DNA of 17,321 bases. Source: CAYFUR01 sp964346275 (GTDB taxonomy: Bacteria > Sumerlaeota > Sumerlaeia > SLMS01). Each line of letters begins with the position of its first letter. Position 1 is the first letter of the stretch. Position numbers and translations under genes: made by a program. Below are positions 8,182 to 15,852 of this stretch, in pieces. The notes under the pieces are model-generated. The model had not been told where the DNA came from. It saw only the letters and a list, made by a program, of their open reading frames with translations, and searched no databases. The stretch covers positions 1 through 17,321 of the forward strand of contig CAYFUR010000079.1 of assembly GCA_964346275.1 (NCBI GenBank), written 5' to 3'.

Positions 8182-8247
8182 ACAATTGGTGGAAAGCGCG
8201 CCCAGGCCGTTCGGGAGCGGCATGGCGGCTTTCCGGCTCCAACGAGA

Positions 8248-8265
8248 CGCCCCGGATGCGGGGCG
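8248..8265 (+). promoter_or_regulatory. Leader stem-loop 2 of the ligase operon
   Basis: A perfect 7-bp GC stem, CGCCCCG with CGGGGCG, around the loop GATG. It ends 35 nt before the first ligase start. No U-run follows, so it is more likely a transcript-leader structure than a terminator. Confidence 0.35.
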
Positions 8266-8300
8266 GCCTCTTGATAACGCCACTGCAGGGCAAAGGGACG

Positions 8301-9650
8301 ATGACGGTCTTCTTCGACGAGAAGTTCGAGACGATGCCGCGTAACCAACTCGCGGCTGTGCAGGGAGAACGCCTGCGATCTCTTGTGGAGCGTGCGTACG
8401 GCAACGTGCCGTTTTACAAGGAGAAGCTCGACGAGCACGGCGTTGCCCCTGGCGATATCCAGAGCATCGACGATATCCAGAAGCTTCCTTTCACCACAAA
8501 GGAAGACTTTCGCGACAACTATCCCTTCGGACTGTTTGCCTGCCCTCTCGACGACATTGTTCGGTCGCACGCGTCCTCGGGCACCACGGGCAAGCCAACG
8601 GTCGTGGGCTATACAAAACGCGACATCGAAACCTGGGCCGACGTGTGCGCGCGATCACTCGCTTGCGGCGGTGCCGGGCGCCACTCCGTTGTCCAGGTGG
8701 CCTATGGCTATGGCCTGTTCACCGGCGGCCTCGGGATGCACTACGGCACGGAACGCCTCGGAGCCATGGCCATTCCCGTCTCCGGCGGCAACACCAGGCG
8801 CCAGCTCATGCTCATGCGCGACTTTGGCACGACGCACCTCTGTTGCACCCCCTCCTATGCGCTCACCATGGTCGAAGCCGCCGAAGACCAGGGCATCGAC
8901 ATGCGCGGCTTCAATCTCCAGTCCGGATACTTCGGCGCCGAGCCCTGGTCCAATGGCATGCGCGAAGCCATCCGCGATCGCATGGGCATCGAGCCGATCG
9001 ATCTATACGGCCTCAGCGAAGTGACGGGCCCCGGCGTGTCATGCGAATGCTTGTCCCACCAGGGGCTCCATGTTTTCGAAGATCACTTCTATCCAGAGAT
9101 CATCGATCCCGGCTCCGGGGAGCAACTCGGCGACGGGCAAAGAGGCGAACTCGTCTTTACCTGCCTGACCAAGGAGGCCATCCCGCTGATCCGCTATCGC
9201 ACGCGCGATATTTCCTCGCTCGACCATTCCCCGTGCAGATGCGGCCGCACCATGGCCCGCATGACGCGCGTCTCCGGCCGCACGGACGACATGCTGATTA
9301 TTCGCGGCGTGAACGTGTTTCCCTCGCAGATCGAAAATGTGCTGTTGGAGGTGGACGGTGCGGAACCGCACTATCAGATCATCGTCGATCGCACGGGCAC
9401 GCTGGACATGCTTGAGGTTCAGGTCGAAGTCAGCGAGCACATGTTCTCCGACGAAGTGCGCCACATGGAAAACCTGCGTAAACGGATCGCGGGCGACCTG
9501 GCCTCAACGCTCAACGTGAATGCCAAGGTCAGCCTCATGGAACCGAAGTCGGTCCCGCGCTCGGAGGGAAAAGCCAAGCGGGTGATCGACAAGCGCCAGA
9601 TGGAGTCGAGAGACCAGTTTTTCGAGACCAGCCGGAGGCAGAATCCATGA
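8301..9650 (+). CDS. paaK: Phenylacetate-CoA ligase family protein (first copy)
   Basis: A 449-residue adenylate-forming ligase of the PaaK type, which joins an aryl acid such as phenylacetate or indoleacetate to CoA through an acyl-AMP. The ATG at 8301 follows AAAGGG and gives the usual PaaK opening MTVFFDEKFETMPR. The phosphate-binding loop is ASSGTTGKP at residues 91-99. Later marks are YGLSEVTGPGV, RYRTRDIS, GRTDDMLIIRGVNVFPSQIE, and a C-terminal GKAKRVIDKR whose first Lys is the likely adenylation lysine. Four cysteines (248, 250, 312, 314) sit in positions where this family may bind a metal. The stop overlaps the ACT gene start by ATGA, so the two are co-translated. No indolepyruvate oxidoreductase genes are in the window, though they often accompany this pair. 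The acid used is not known. Confidence 0.93.
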   Translation: MTVFFDEKFETMPRNQLAAVQGERLRSLVERAYGNVPFYKEKLDEHGVAPGDIQSIDDIQKLPFTTKEDFRDNYPFGLFACPLDDIVRSHASSGTTGKPTVVGYTKRDIETWADVCARSLACGGAGRHSVVQVAYGYGLFTGGLGMHYGTERLGAMAIPVSGGNTRRQLMLMRDFGTTHLCCTPSYALTMVEAAEDQGIDMRGFNLQSGYFGAEPWSNGMREAIRDRMGIEPIDLYGLSEVTGPGVSCECLSHQGLHVFEDHFYPEIIDPGSGEQLGDGQRGELVFTCLTKEAIPLIRYRTRDISSLDHSPCRCGRTMARMTRVSGRTDDMLIIRGVNVFPSQIENVLLEVDGAEPHYQIIVDRTGTLDMLEVQVEVSEHMFSDEVRHMENLRKRIAGDLASTLNVNAKVSLMEPKSVPRSEGKAKRVIDKRQMESRDQFFETSRRQNP

Positions 9651-10078
9651 AAGTCCAGCAGATCAGCATCTTCCTGGAAAACCGGGCGGGGCGGCTCAGC
9701 GCCGTGGCCACCCTGATCGGCCAGGCGGGCATCAACATCCGGGCATTGTCCCTCGCCGATACGAGCGATTTTGGCATTTTGCGTTTGATCGTCGACAAGC
9801 CGGACGCGGCGCAAAAGGCCCTGAAAGAGAATCAGTTCACCTTTAACATCACCGAAGTCATCGCCATCGAAATCCCCGATCATCCCGGCGGGCTGGCCTA
9901 TGTTCTGGACGTGCTGGAAGACGCCGGGGTCAACGTCGAATACATGTATGCTTTTGTCGAAAAATCGGCGGATAAAGCCGTGGTGATTTTCCGCTTCGAG
10001 GAGATCGACGGGATTCTGCCCACGCTGAAAGAGGGCGGAATCCGTGTTCTTTCCCGCGAGGAAGTTCTCAGCCTTTAA
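9647..10078 (+). CDS. Tandem ACT-domain protein
   Basis: A 143-residue cytoplasmic protein made of two ACT domains and nothing else: about residues 3-66 (ISIFLENRAGRLSAVATLIGQAGINIRAL) and about 70-140 (AIEIPDHPGGLAYVLDVLEDAGVNVEYMY). ACT domains usually bind amino acids, often across a dimer interface. The start ATG overlaps the first ligase stop, and the second ligase follows after 51 bp. Stand-alone double-ACT proteins of this kind (COG4747-like) are known neighbours of PaaK-type ligases. A regulatory role, such as sensing an aromatic amino acid and controlling ligase activity, is inferred and not shown. Confidence 0.88.
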   Translation: MKVQQISIFLENRAGRLSAVATLIGQAGINIRALSLADTSDFGILRLIVDKPDAAQKALKENQFTFNITEVIAIEIPDHPGGLAYVLDVLEDAGVNVEYMYAFVEKSADKAVVIFRFEEIDGILPTLKEGGIRVLSREEVLSL

Positions 10079-10129
10079 CAGAAACCGGCGGTGTCCCGGC
10101 TCCGCCTCCCGGAAGTTCAGGAAGCCGAT

Positions 10130-11452
10130 ATGATGATTGTCCAGTCCTCGCAGCGAATTTGGGATCGTGAGTTCGAATGCATGGAGCCAGCGGACCGCGA
10201 AAGGCTCCAGCTTGCGCGGCTCCAGCACCAGGCCAGCATCGCTTGGAAGCAGCTTCCCTATTACGCCGGGAAGATGTCGGCCGCGGGCATCGAGCCCGGC
10301 GACGTAAAAACATTGGAAGACGCGGCTCATCTGCCCCTCACGGAAAAAGAAGATCTGCGCCAGAATTATCCCTTCAAAACATTCGCCCGCCCCATGAAGG
10401 AGGTTGTTCGCCTTCATGCGTCCACCGGCACCACGGGAAAGCCGACCGTCGTTGGCTATACGCGCAAGGATATGGAAGTCTGGACGGAACTGGTTGCGCG
10501 TTTTCTTGTCGCCGGCGGCCTGAACGGAGGAGATATTGTTCAAATCGCTTTCGGCTATGGGCTTTTCACCGGCGGGTTCGGGCTCCACTATGGCGCCGAG
10601 CGTGTCGGGGCCACTGTGATTCCCGCCTCGAGCGGCAACACCGACCGCCAGATCCTGCTGATGCAGGACCTGGGAACCACTGCCTTGGTCTGCACGCCGA
10701 CCTATGCGGTCTATCTCGGCGAGGCGCTGAACAAGCGGGGCATCGACCCCGAGGATCTGAAGCTGCGGCTTGGTTTCTTTGGCGGCGAGTTCTGGAGCCA
10801 GGGCATCCGCGAGAAAATCGAAACCACGCTCGGGGTTGTGGCCACCGATAACTACGGCCTCAGCGAAGTCACCGGTCCCGGCGTCTGCGGCGAATGCCTC
10901 CAGCAAAACGGTATGCATGTCTCCGAGGACCACTTTCTGGTGGAAATCGTCGATCCGCGGACATTGCGGCCCGTGCCGGATGGGGAAGAGGGTGAGGTCG
11001 TTATCACCACGCTCTCGAAGGAGGCGAACCCGGTCATTCGCTACCGTACGCGGGACATTTCCCGCCTGCTTTCCGAGCCATGCGCTTGCGGGCGCGCGAC
11101 GCGCCGCCTGCAAAAGGTGACCGGCCGCACGGACGATATGCTGATCATCCGCGGCGTGAATATTTTCCCCTCACAGGTCGAACACATTCTTCTCCAATTT
11201 GAAGAGGCCCAGCCCCATTACCAACTCGTCATCTCGCGGGAAAAGGATCTCGATTCCCTCGAGGTGAAGGTGGAGGTTTCCGAGAAGCTGTTCTCCGATG
11301 AGATGAAAGAGCTGGCGACGCTTCGCGATGCGCTGAGGCGCCAGATCGAGAGCCTGCTTGGTATCCGGATCCGCCTGACCCTGGTCGAGCCCGGGAGCCT
11401 CGAGCGCTTTACTGGCAAGGCCCGGCGGGTATTGGACAATCGCGGGAAATAA
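10130..11452 (+). CDS. paaK: Phenylacetate-CoA ligase family protein (second copy)
   Basis: A 440-residue paralogue of the first ligase, with the same architecture and clear similarity along its whole length. I chose the ATG at 10130, which follows AGGAAG by five bases; a GTG at 10091 in frame has no such support, and 10133 is also possible. The nucleotide loop is ASTGTTGKP at residues 97-105. YGLSEVTGPGV, RYRTRDIS, GRTDDMLIIRGVNIFPSQVE and FTGKARRVLD are all present, so it looks active. Cysteines are 253, 256, 318 and 320; the first is shifted relative to the other copy. Side-chain differences such as GGNTRRQ versus SGNTDRQ suggest the two copies may use different acids or form a mixed enzyme, but this is inference. 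Confidence 0.92.
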   Translation: MMIVQSSQRIWDREFECMEPADRERLQLARLQHQASIAWKQLPYYAGKMSAAGIEPGDVKTLEDAAHLPLTEKEDLRQNYPFKTFARPMKEVVRLHASTGTTGKPTVVGYTRKDMEVWTELVARFLVAGGLNGGDIVQIAFGYGLFTGGFGLHYGAERVGATVIPASSGNTDRQILLMQDLGTTALVCTPTYAVYLGEALNKRGIDPEDLKLRLGFFGGEFWSQGIREKIETTLGVVATDNYGLSEVTGPGVCGECLQQNGMHVSEDHFLVEIVDPRTLRPVPDGEEGEVVITTLSKEANPVIRYRTRDISRLLSEPCACGRATRRLQKVTGRTDDMLIIRGVNIFPSQVEHILLQFEEAQPHYQLVISREKDLDSLEVKVEVSEKLFSDEMKELATLRDALRRQIESLLGIRIRLTLVEPGSLERFTGKARRVLDNRGK

Positions 11453-11470
11453 AGCCACGCCGCTGCGGGT

Positions 11471-11508
11471 CCGGCGTTTGCTCTCTTTCTGAGAGAGACT
11501 TTCGCCGG
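11471..11508 (+). promoter_or_regulatory. Stem-loop covering the yggS ribosome-binding site
   Basis: The outer arms CCGGCG (11471-11476) and CGCCGG (11503-11508) pair, with an inner CTCTCT (11481-11486) and AGAGAG (11492-11497) stem. The right outer arm takes up the first bases of the likely ribosome-binding GGGAG at 11507-11511. It could lower yggS translation relative to the ligases; no U-tract follows. Confidence 0.35.
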
Positions 11509-11520
11509 GAGCGTTTCACG

Positions 11521-12213
11521 ATGCAGACCCAGAGCACCATTGCCGAGAACCTCAAGCGCGTCGAAGAGCGCATCCAAAAGGCCTGCGAGCGTGCCGGTCG
11601 TTCCCGGGACGACGTGCAGCTCGTGGCGGTGGTCAAGAAACGTCCGCTGGACCAGGTTCGCCAACTTCACGAGCTGGGGCCGAACCACTTTGCGGAAAAC
11701 CGTCCCCAGGAACTTCGTAAACGCATTCCCGAGGTGCCTGGAGACATCACCTGGCATTTCGTGGGGCATCTGCAAACCAACAAGGCGAAGTATCTTCCCG
11801 GCCTTGTTCAGTGGGTTCATTCCGTCGACCGCGTCGACGCGGCAAAGGCGCTTCAAAAGGCGTGGGACAAACACCCCGGCCTGCCAGCCGTGAAAGTCTG
11901 TCTCCAGTTTAATCTATCCGGCGAGGAACAAAAGCACGGCGCGGGAGAAGAGCAGGCCCTGGAGCTTCTCACCGCTGCCCTGGAATTGCCCCGTCTAGAC
12001 ATCCAGGGTCTGATGTGCATGGCCCCCTACACAGGCGGCCCGGAACAAACGCGTTCGGTGTTTCGGCGCCTGCGCGAACTGAGAGATCATCTGTCCCATC
12101 GCGCCGGCCTTTCTTTGCCCCAGCTTTCCATGGGGATGACCAACGACTTTGAGCAAGCGATCCTCGAGGGCTCAACCATGGTGCGCATCGGCACCGCGCT
12201 CTTCGAAGAATAA
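11521..12213 (+). CDS. yggS: YggS/PLPBP-family PLP homeostasis protein
   Basis: A 230-residue single-domain alanine-racemase-fold protein that binds pyridoxal phosphate and helps balance cellular B6 and amino-acid/keto-acid pools; it has no known enzyme activity. Family marks in order are QLVAVVKKRP with the PLP-binding Lys at about residue 39, HFAENRPQEL, ITWHFVGHLQTNKAKY, HSVDRVDAA, QFNLSGEEQKHG, IQGLMCMAPY, and LSMGMTNDFEQAILEGSTMVRIGTALF, which forms the phosphate site. The family usually reads VAVSKT at the lysine; here the preceding Ser is Val. GGGAG sits about 9 nt before the ATG. The 68-bp gap after the second ligase allows co-transcription, though yggS is also often found alone. Confidence 0.95.
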   Translation: MQTQSTIAENLKRVEERIQKACERAGRSRDDVQLVAVVKKRPLDQVRQLHELGPNHFAENRPQELRKRIPEVPGDITWHFVGHLQTNKAKYLPGLVQWVHSVDRVDAAKALQKAWDKHPGLPAVKVCLQFNLSGEEQKHGAGEEQALELLTAALELPRLDIQGLMCMAPYTGGPEQTRSVFRRLRELRDHLSHRAGLSLPQLSMGMTNDFEQAILEGSTMVRIGTALFEE

Positions 12214-12339
12214 AGCGCCGGACTGGAGGAGAGGATGGCGCGGATTCCTCATTCTCGTTATCAAGAGCCATTGTGCCAGGACCGGAGGGAAAAATCGTGA
12301 GGGGAAAGTCAACTCGCGATGTCTTTCCCGGGAGCATTG

Positions 12340-12355
12340 GATCTTCACGAAGATC
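12340..12355 (+). terminator. Weak hairpin between convergent yggS and GT39 genes
   Basis: GATCTT (12340-12345) pairs with AAGATC (12350-12355) around a CACG loop. On the plus strand it is followed by GTTTAATCTTCC, only moderately U-rich. It lies between the yggS stop at 12213 and the minus-strand stop at 12358. A separate GGGAAAG/CTTTCCC pair spans 12302-12329. No strong terminator is visible in this 144-bp gap. Confidence 0.25.
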
Positions 12356-12357
12356 GT

Positions 12358-13935
12358 TTAATCTTCCGGGGGAGAGTCGGTAGCAAACGGCCTTGGCATT
12401 CGCTCCATGGCGGCCAAGCGCTCCGCGGCGCCTTCTGTTGTGGCAACGATGTAAACCGCCGTCACATCCGTCAGTCTTTCTCTTCGAAAATCGGCCACTT
12501 TTCCTTCTTCCCGGAGGTCCCTCAGGATCTGGTGCTTCGAAATGTCATCGTTATCTTGATAAAGGAGGAGAAAAACGAGATCGTGCTGGCGTGTTTTCCG
12601 GATGATAGCCTGGCGTGTCCAAAACTCTGTTTCCCGGTGCCCTCGCAGGTCGTCCACCCGGGTTTTCAATTCTGGCTCGAGGTAATCAAAGGCCAGCAAA
12701 TTCGTGATCGTACCAATGGCCAGAATACCGTCACCCGGCTTATGCTGGCGGGCAATCCAATGGATGGATTCGCGGTGCCACTCGCCCTGATTGAGGAAAT
12801 TAAAGATGGATGCAAGGCCGATTCCCACGACAAAGAACACCCGATACAGAACGCCCCAGCGTTTCCAACGGGACGCTTCGTACCACCCGATCGAAAGGGA
12901 TAATATAATGGGTATAGACAGGAAAGATACGTAGCGTTCCGGACCCTGGACATCGCGCGCCAGCATGGTCACGAGGAGTATGGCCGCTGGGATGCCGATG
13001 AGCATGGCAAGGAAATAGGCGCGCTGGCGCGGCAAGCCCTCCCGCCGCAGGAAGCGCCGGAGGGCAATGAAGGCAATGACGAGCACGACAAGATTGATCG
13101 TCCCAAAAACATTATCGTGAACGGGGAAAATCGAGGCCCCGATGTCTTCATCACCGAAAAAGACTTCCTCCAGGTTGCGAAAGACTGTGCTGGGGTCCGG
13201 GAGCGCGGGGCCGCCGCTCTTTCCCTTTGTTTCCGCCAGGGCGACAAGCAGCGGCACGGATATCAAAAAACCGAAGAGAAAGGGAGATAACACCCGGAAG
13301 GCGTGCGTTTTGTCGCGCCAGCGGCGCCTGAGGCGAAAGCAGGAATAGATCAGCAGGCCGGCCAGGAAGAATTGCGCGCTGCCATGAATCCAAAGCGCCA
13401 GCCCGGAGAGGCAGGTCGCCACACTCCAGGTCCAACGCCGGGGATTCTCGGCATGGAGCACCGCGGCCCAGGCCGCAAAGCCGCTCACCGCGATCAGCGG
13501 CATCATATAGCGAAGCTGTGTTCCGACATACAGCCAGTAAGGATGAAGGATACAAAGAATCAGCGTGGGAATCAGAAGGCGGCGGAGCCCGAGCGCTCCG
13601 ACCAGGCCCGCCACGGCGATCGTCGCCGCTCCCGCGGCCAGCACGGAACTCAGTCGCAACGCCGCCTCTTCAGATCCAAAGTTCAAGTAAAACCACCGCG
13701 CATAGAGAAAAGGAAGCGGTGAATGGCCGGCGATGAGACGATCAACCGTCAACCATTCAAAAGGCTGCATGATGGCCCGCAGCGAATAATACTCGTCGAT
13801 CCAGAATCCCCGCCGGTCGGCAATCGCAAGCCTCGACAGGAAGGTGAGCAAGGCCGCCCCCACAGCCCACACCCATTCCTTGCGCGCCAGGCGGTTTCCC
13901 CCTGATTCTGTATTCTCTTCTGCGGCAGGTGGCAT
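12358..13935 (-). CDS. Membrane glycosyltransferase, GT39/ArnT-like
   Basis: A 525-residue polytopic inner-membrane protein resembling dolichyl- or polyprenyl-phosphate-sugar glycosyltransferases (PMT/ArnT type), which move a lipid-linked sugar to an acceptor on the outer face of the membrane. After a short N-terminus, transmembrane segment 1 (about 21-39) leads to FWIDEYY, with D47-E48 the acidic pair expected in the first outer loop. About ten or eleven hydrophobic segments follow, to about residue 420, then a ~110-residue soluble tail. The ATG at 13935 lacks a strong Shine-Dalgarno. The frame stays open to 14361, but that extension runs antisense over the next gene and lacks membrane features. 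It is divergent from the Asn-synthetase-like gene and belongs with the downstream GT4 as a likely surface-glycan function. Acceptor and sugar are unknown. Confidence 0.8.
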   Translation of the reverse strand: MPPAAEENTESGGNRLARKEWVWAVGAALLTFLSRLAIADRRGFWIDEYYSLRAIMQPFEWLTVDRLIAGHSPLPFLYARWFYLNFGSEEAALRLSSVLAAGAATIAVAGLVGALGLRRLLIPTLILCILHPYWLYVGTQLRYMMPLIAVSGFAAWAAVLHAENPRRWTWSVATCLSGLALWIHGSAQFFLAGLLIYSCFRLRRRWRDKTHAFRVLSPFLFGFLISVPLLVALAETKGKSGGPALPDPSTVFRNLEEVFFGDEDIGASIFPVHDNVFGTINLVVLVIAFIALRRFLRREGLPRQRAYFLAMLIGIPAAILLVTMLARDVQGPERYVSFLSIPIILSLSIGWYEASRWKRWGVLYRVFFVVGIGLASIFNFLNQGEWHRESIHWIARQHKPGDGILAIGTITNLLAFDYLEPELKTRVDDLRGHRETEFWTRQAIIRKTRQHDLVFLLLYQDNDDISKHQILRDLREEGKVADFRRERLTDVTAVYIVATTEGAAERLAAMERMPRPFATDSPPED

Positions 13936-14082
13936 GGATAAGTTGGAGAAGAAAGACCTCTTGCGATTGTGGCGGCAACGCGGGTCCAGTGCACCCGCTT
14001 CGCTTCTGCTAACCCGAGGAGGCTCCACGCCCGCAACCCGATTTCCTGGCGAAGAGAAGGCATTTTCGAGGCGAGAGGAAAG
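13936..14082. promoter_or_regulatory. Divergent intergenic region, GT39 and Asn-synthetase-like genes
   Basis: This 147-bp space must hold the promoters of both divergent genes. The only structure I see is a short hairpin, GCGGGT (13980-13985) with ACCCGC (13993-13998) around a 7-nt loop. No clear -35/-10 pair stands out on either strand. AGAGG at the right end is the ribosome-binding site of the plus gene. Confidence 0.4.
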
Positions 14083-15852
14083 ATGCGAGGATATTTCGGC
14101 AACCAACCGGCCAGCGCTCTCTCGAAATGGAAAGGCGGCCTTGTCTATCAGGACGAGCAACTCGTGCTTTGGGATGTGCCCGGCGTCCTTCCCACGGGAA
14201 GCTTTCATGGGTCCGACGGCAGCCAGACCTGGTTCTTCGGCCGCCTGCGCGAAGGCCCGGCGCAACCGAAGGACGCCGCCCGCCAGATCCACGAACTCTT
14301 TGGAAAGCCCGATCGCCGCGAAGCCTTCGCGGGTCTCAACGGCTCGTTCTTCGTGATCCATTATCGCCCGGCCGCGAGCGATCTGTTCCTCCTCTCCGAT
14401 CGTTGTGGTTCACAAAAAGTTTTCTATGGATTCCGCGATGGCGCTTTTTACTTCTTCCCTCACGTGGCGGACTTTCTTCCCTTCGGCTTCTCCGGTGGAA
14501 TCGACCTGACCATGGCGGCAGCCTTTGCCGCGATCTGCTATTTTCCGGGCGACTGGACACCGCTTCGCGGGGTGCGCCAGATGCCCCAGGGAGCCTTGCT
14601 TCGCATTCGCGGGGAAGAAGTGGTGCAGGATGACTATTGGACTTTCTCTTTTCCTGGGGAGCGCCCGCAGGGGCGCGGCTTCGACGAGGCCGCCGGCGAG
14701 ATGGGCGGCGTGTGGTGCCGGTCTGTCGAGCGCAGCCTGCGCGGGGCGGCTCGAATCGTTGTTCCCATCAGCGGGGGACTCGACTCCCGGGCGATCCTGG
14801 CGGCTGTCCTCGAAAGCCGCTCCGCCAGCGATATCCACACGGTCACCTATGGAGTTCCCGGCACACTGGACTTCGAATTGGGCCGGGTCGTTGCCGATGC
14901 CGCTGGCACGCGCCACCATGAAATTGACCTGGCTCGCGTCGACGATCCCTTCGAGGAATACCGGCGCCAGTGCGAGGATTCCGACGGCGTCGCCGATATC
15001 GTCAACCAGGTGTTTCCCTCCCACTGGTCAAAAGTCTTTGATATCGCGCCGGACATCGTGATCGGCCTGATGGGAGGCTGGCTGGCTGGCGGGGGAGTGA
15101 AAAAATATCGGTTTCGCGATCTCTATGCGCCGGTTGCAGAAGATCCGCCCTTCCCGCACCTGGTCGAGCGCCACCGCACCAGCGGGTTGAAGGCCGTCGG
15201 CGCCCTGGCCGGTGAACCGCGCGAAGAAGCCGCGGCCCGCGTTGAAGAAGCCCTCGGACACGGCGCCCGGCGCAATCACCACGGCTTTCTCTCCGGCTTT
15301 TGCGAGCAATGGGACTTCGAGAACCGCCAGGCGAAGTTTACCTCGACCCATCTGCTCAAGCGGCGGCTCCACGCGGCTTACCGTTTTCCCTTTCTCGACA
15401 GCGAGTTCCTCGATTTTCTCCGCGGCCTCCCCATGGAGTGGCGCGAGGGGCAGAAGCTTTACCGCGCCATGCTTCTCAAGGAGTTTCCCCGTCTATACAA
15501 GCTGCCCACCAAGAACGAGCTGGCCCTTCCGCTCCAGCCATCCGGCTGGCAAAAAACCCGGCGCGCCTTGAAAAAACATTTGGTCGAGCGATTCTCCCGG
15601 CGGGACAAGCGCTCGCGGGAAAAACATTTCAAGCTCTTGAACTATCTCGATATCCGGGAACTGCTGCGCAGTGATGAAAGCTATCGCGAGGAATTCTCCC
15701 GGTGCCTCGAGGACCTCGCCGGGCGCGGCCTTTTTCAGCCCGATGCCATTCGCAGCGTTTGGAAAGACCACCTCCAACGCCGCGAAAACCAGGAAAACCT
15801 GATTTCGAATCTCTACAGCCTCGAGCTCATCCTCTCACGCTTCGTCGGCTGA
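14083..15852 (+). CDS. Asparagine-synthetase-like protein lacking the glutaminase cysteine
   Basis: A 589-residue protein of the class II amidotransferase / Asn-synthetase family. The ATG at 14083 follows AGAGG by four bases. The N-terminal half still looks like the glutaminase fold (LNGSFFVIHYRPAASDLFLLSDRCGSQKVFY, then RQMPQGALLRI). But the protein opens MRGYFGN, not MCG, so the catalytic Cys2 is Arg and no Met-Cys lies just upstream; glutamine hydrolysis is not expected. The C-terminal half has the ATP pyrophosphatase loop VPISGGLDSRAIL with SGGLDS at residues 230-235, so substrate adenylation should be intact. Similar proteins occur in polysaccharide clusters and in beta-lactam or lasso peptide pathways. 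Its glycosyltransferase neighbours suggest modification of a surface glycan. The final 18 bp overlap the convergent GT4 gene. Confidence 0.85.
   Translation: MRGYFGNQPASALSKWKGGLVYQDEQLVLWDVPGVLPTGSFHGSDGSQTWFFGRLREGPAQPKDAARQIHELFGKPDRREAFAGLNGSFFVIHYRPAASDLFLLSDRCGSQKVFYGFRDGAFYFFPHVADFLPFGFSGGIDLTMAAAFAAICYFPGDWTPLRGVRQMPQGALLRIRGEEVVQDDYWTFSFPGERPQGRGFDEAAGEMGGVWCRSVERSLRGAARIVVPISGGLDSRAILAAVLESRSASDIHTVTYGVPGTLDFELGRVVADAAGTRHHEIDLARVDDPFEEYRRQCEDSDGVADIVNQVFPSHWSKVFDIAPDIVIGLMGGWLAGGGVKKYRFRDLYAPVAEDPPFPHLVERHRTSGLKAVGALAGEPREEAAARVEEALGHGARRNHHGFLSGFCEQWDFENRQAKFTSTHLLKRRLHAAYRFPFLDSEFLDFLRGLPMEWREGQKLYRAMLLKEFPRLYKLPTKNELALPLQPSGWQKTRRALKKHLVERFSRRDKRSREKHFKLLNYLDIRELLRSDESYREEFSRCLEDLAGRGLFQPDAIRSVWKDHLQRRENQENLISNLYSLELILSRFVG

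Larger units (their letters stand above)
8039..8300. other. Non-coding leader of the ligase operon
   Basis: This 262-bp gap holds no supported gene. It contains a ten-base direct repeat AAATCTGGCA at 8061-8070 and 8095-8104, the perfect palindrome GAGGATCCTC at 8072-8081, and two plus-strand stem-loops given separately. I see no clear terminator for the preceding glycosidase gene and no known riboswitch motif. The frame of the next gene stays open back to 8172, but that extension lacks PaaK features. Confidence 0.5.

Noticed and set aside
8172..8300. N-terminal extension of the first ligase
   Set aside because: PaaK proteins normally begin just before the ETMPR motif, and the ATG at 8301 has its own purine-rich site.
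9419..11113. 564-codon open frame on the minus strand
   Set aside because: It is antisense to the ACT gene and both ligases, whose family motifs are unmistakable; it shows no recognisable domain.
13936..14361. 142-residue N-terminal extension of the GT39-like protein
   Set aside because: It would cover the start of the Asn-synthetase-like gene on the other strand, has no membrane segment, and the ATG at 13935 gives a normal family start.
14083..15852. Lasso peptide cyclase (RiPP cluster)
   Set aside because: No small precursor gene or leader-peptidase partner is seen on either side; the neighbours are glycosyltransferases.
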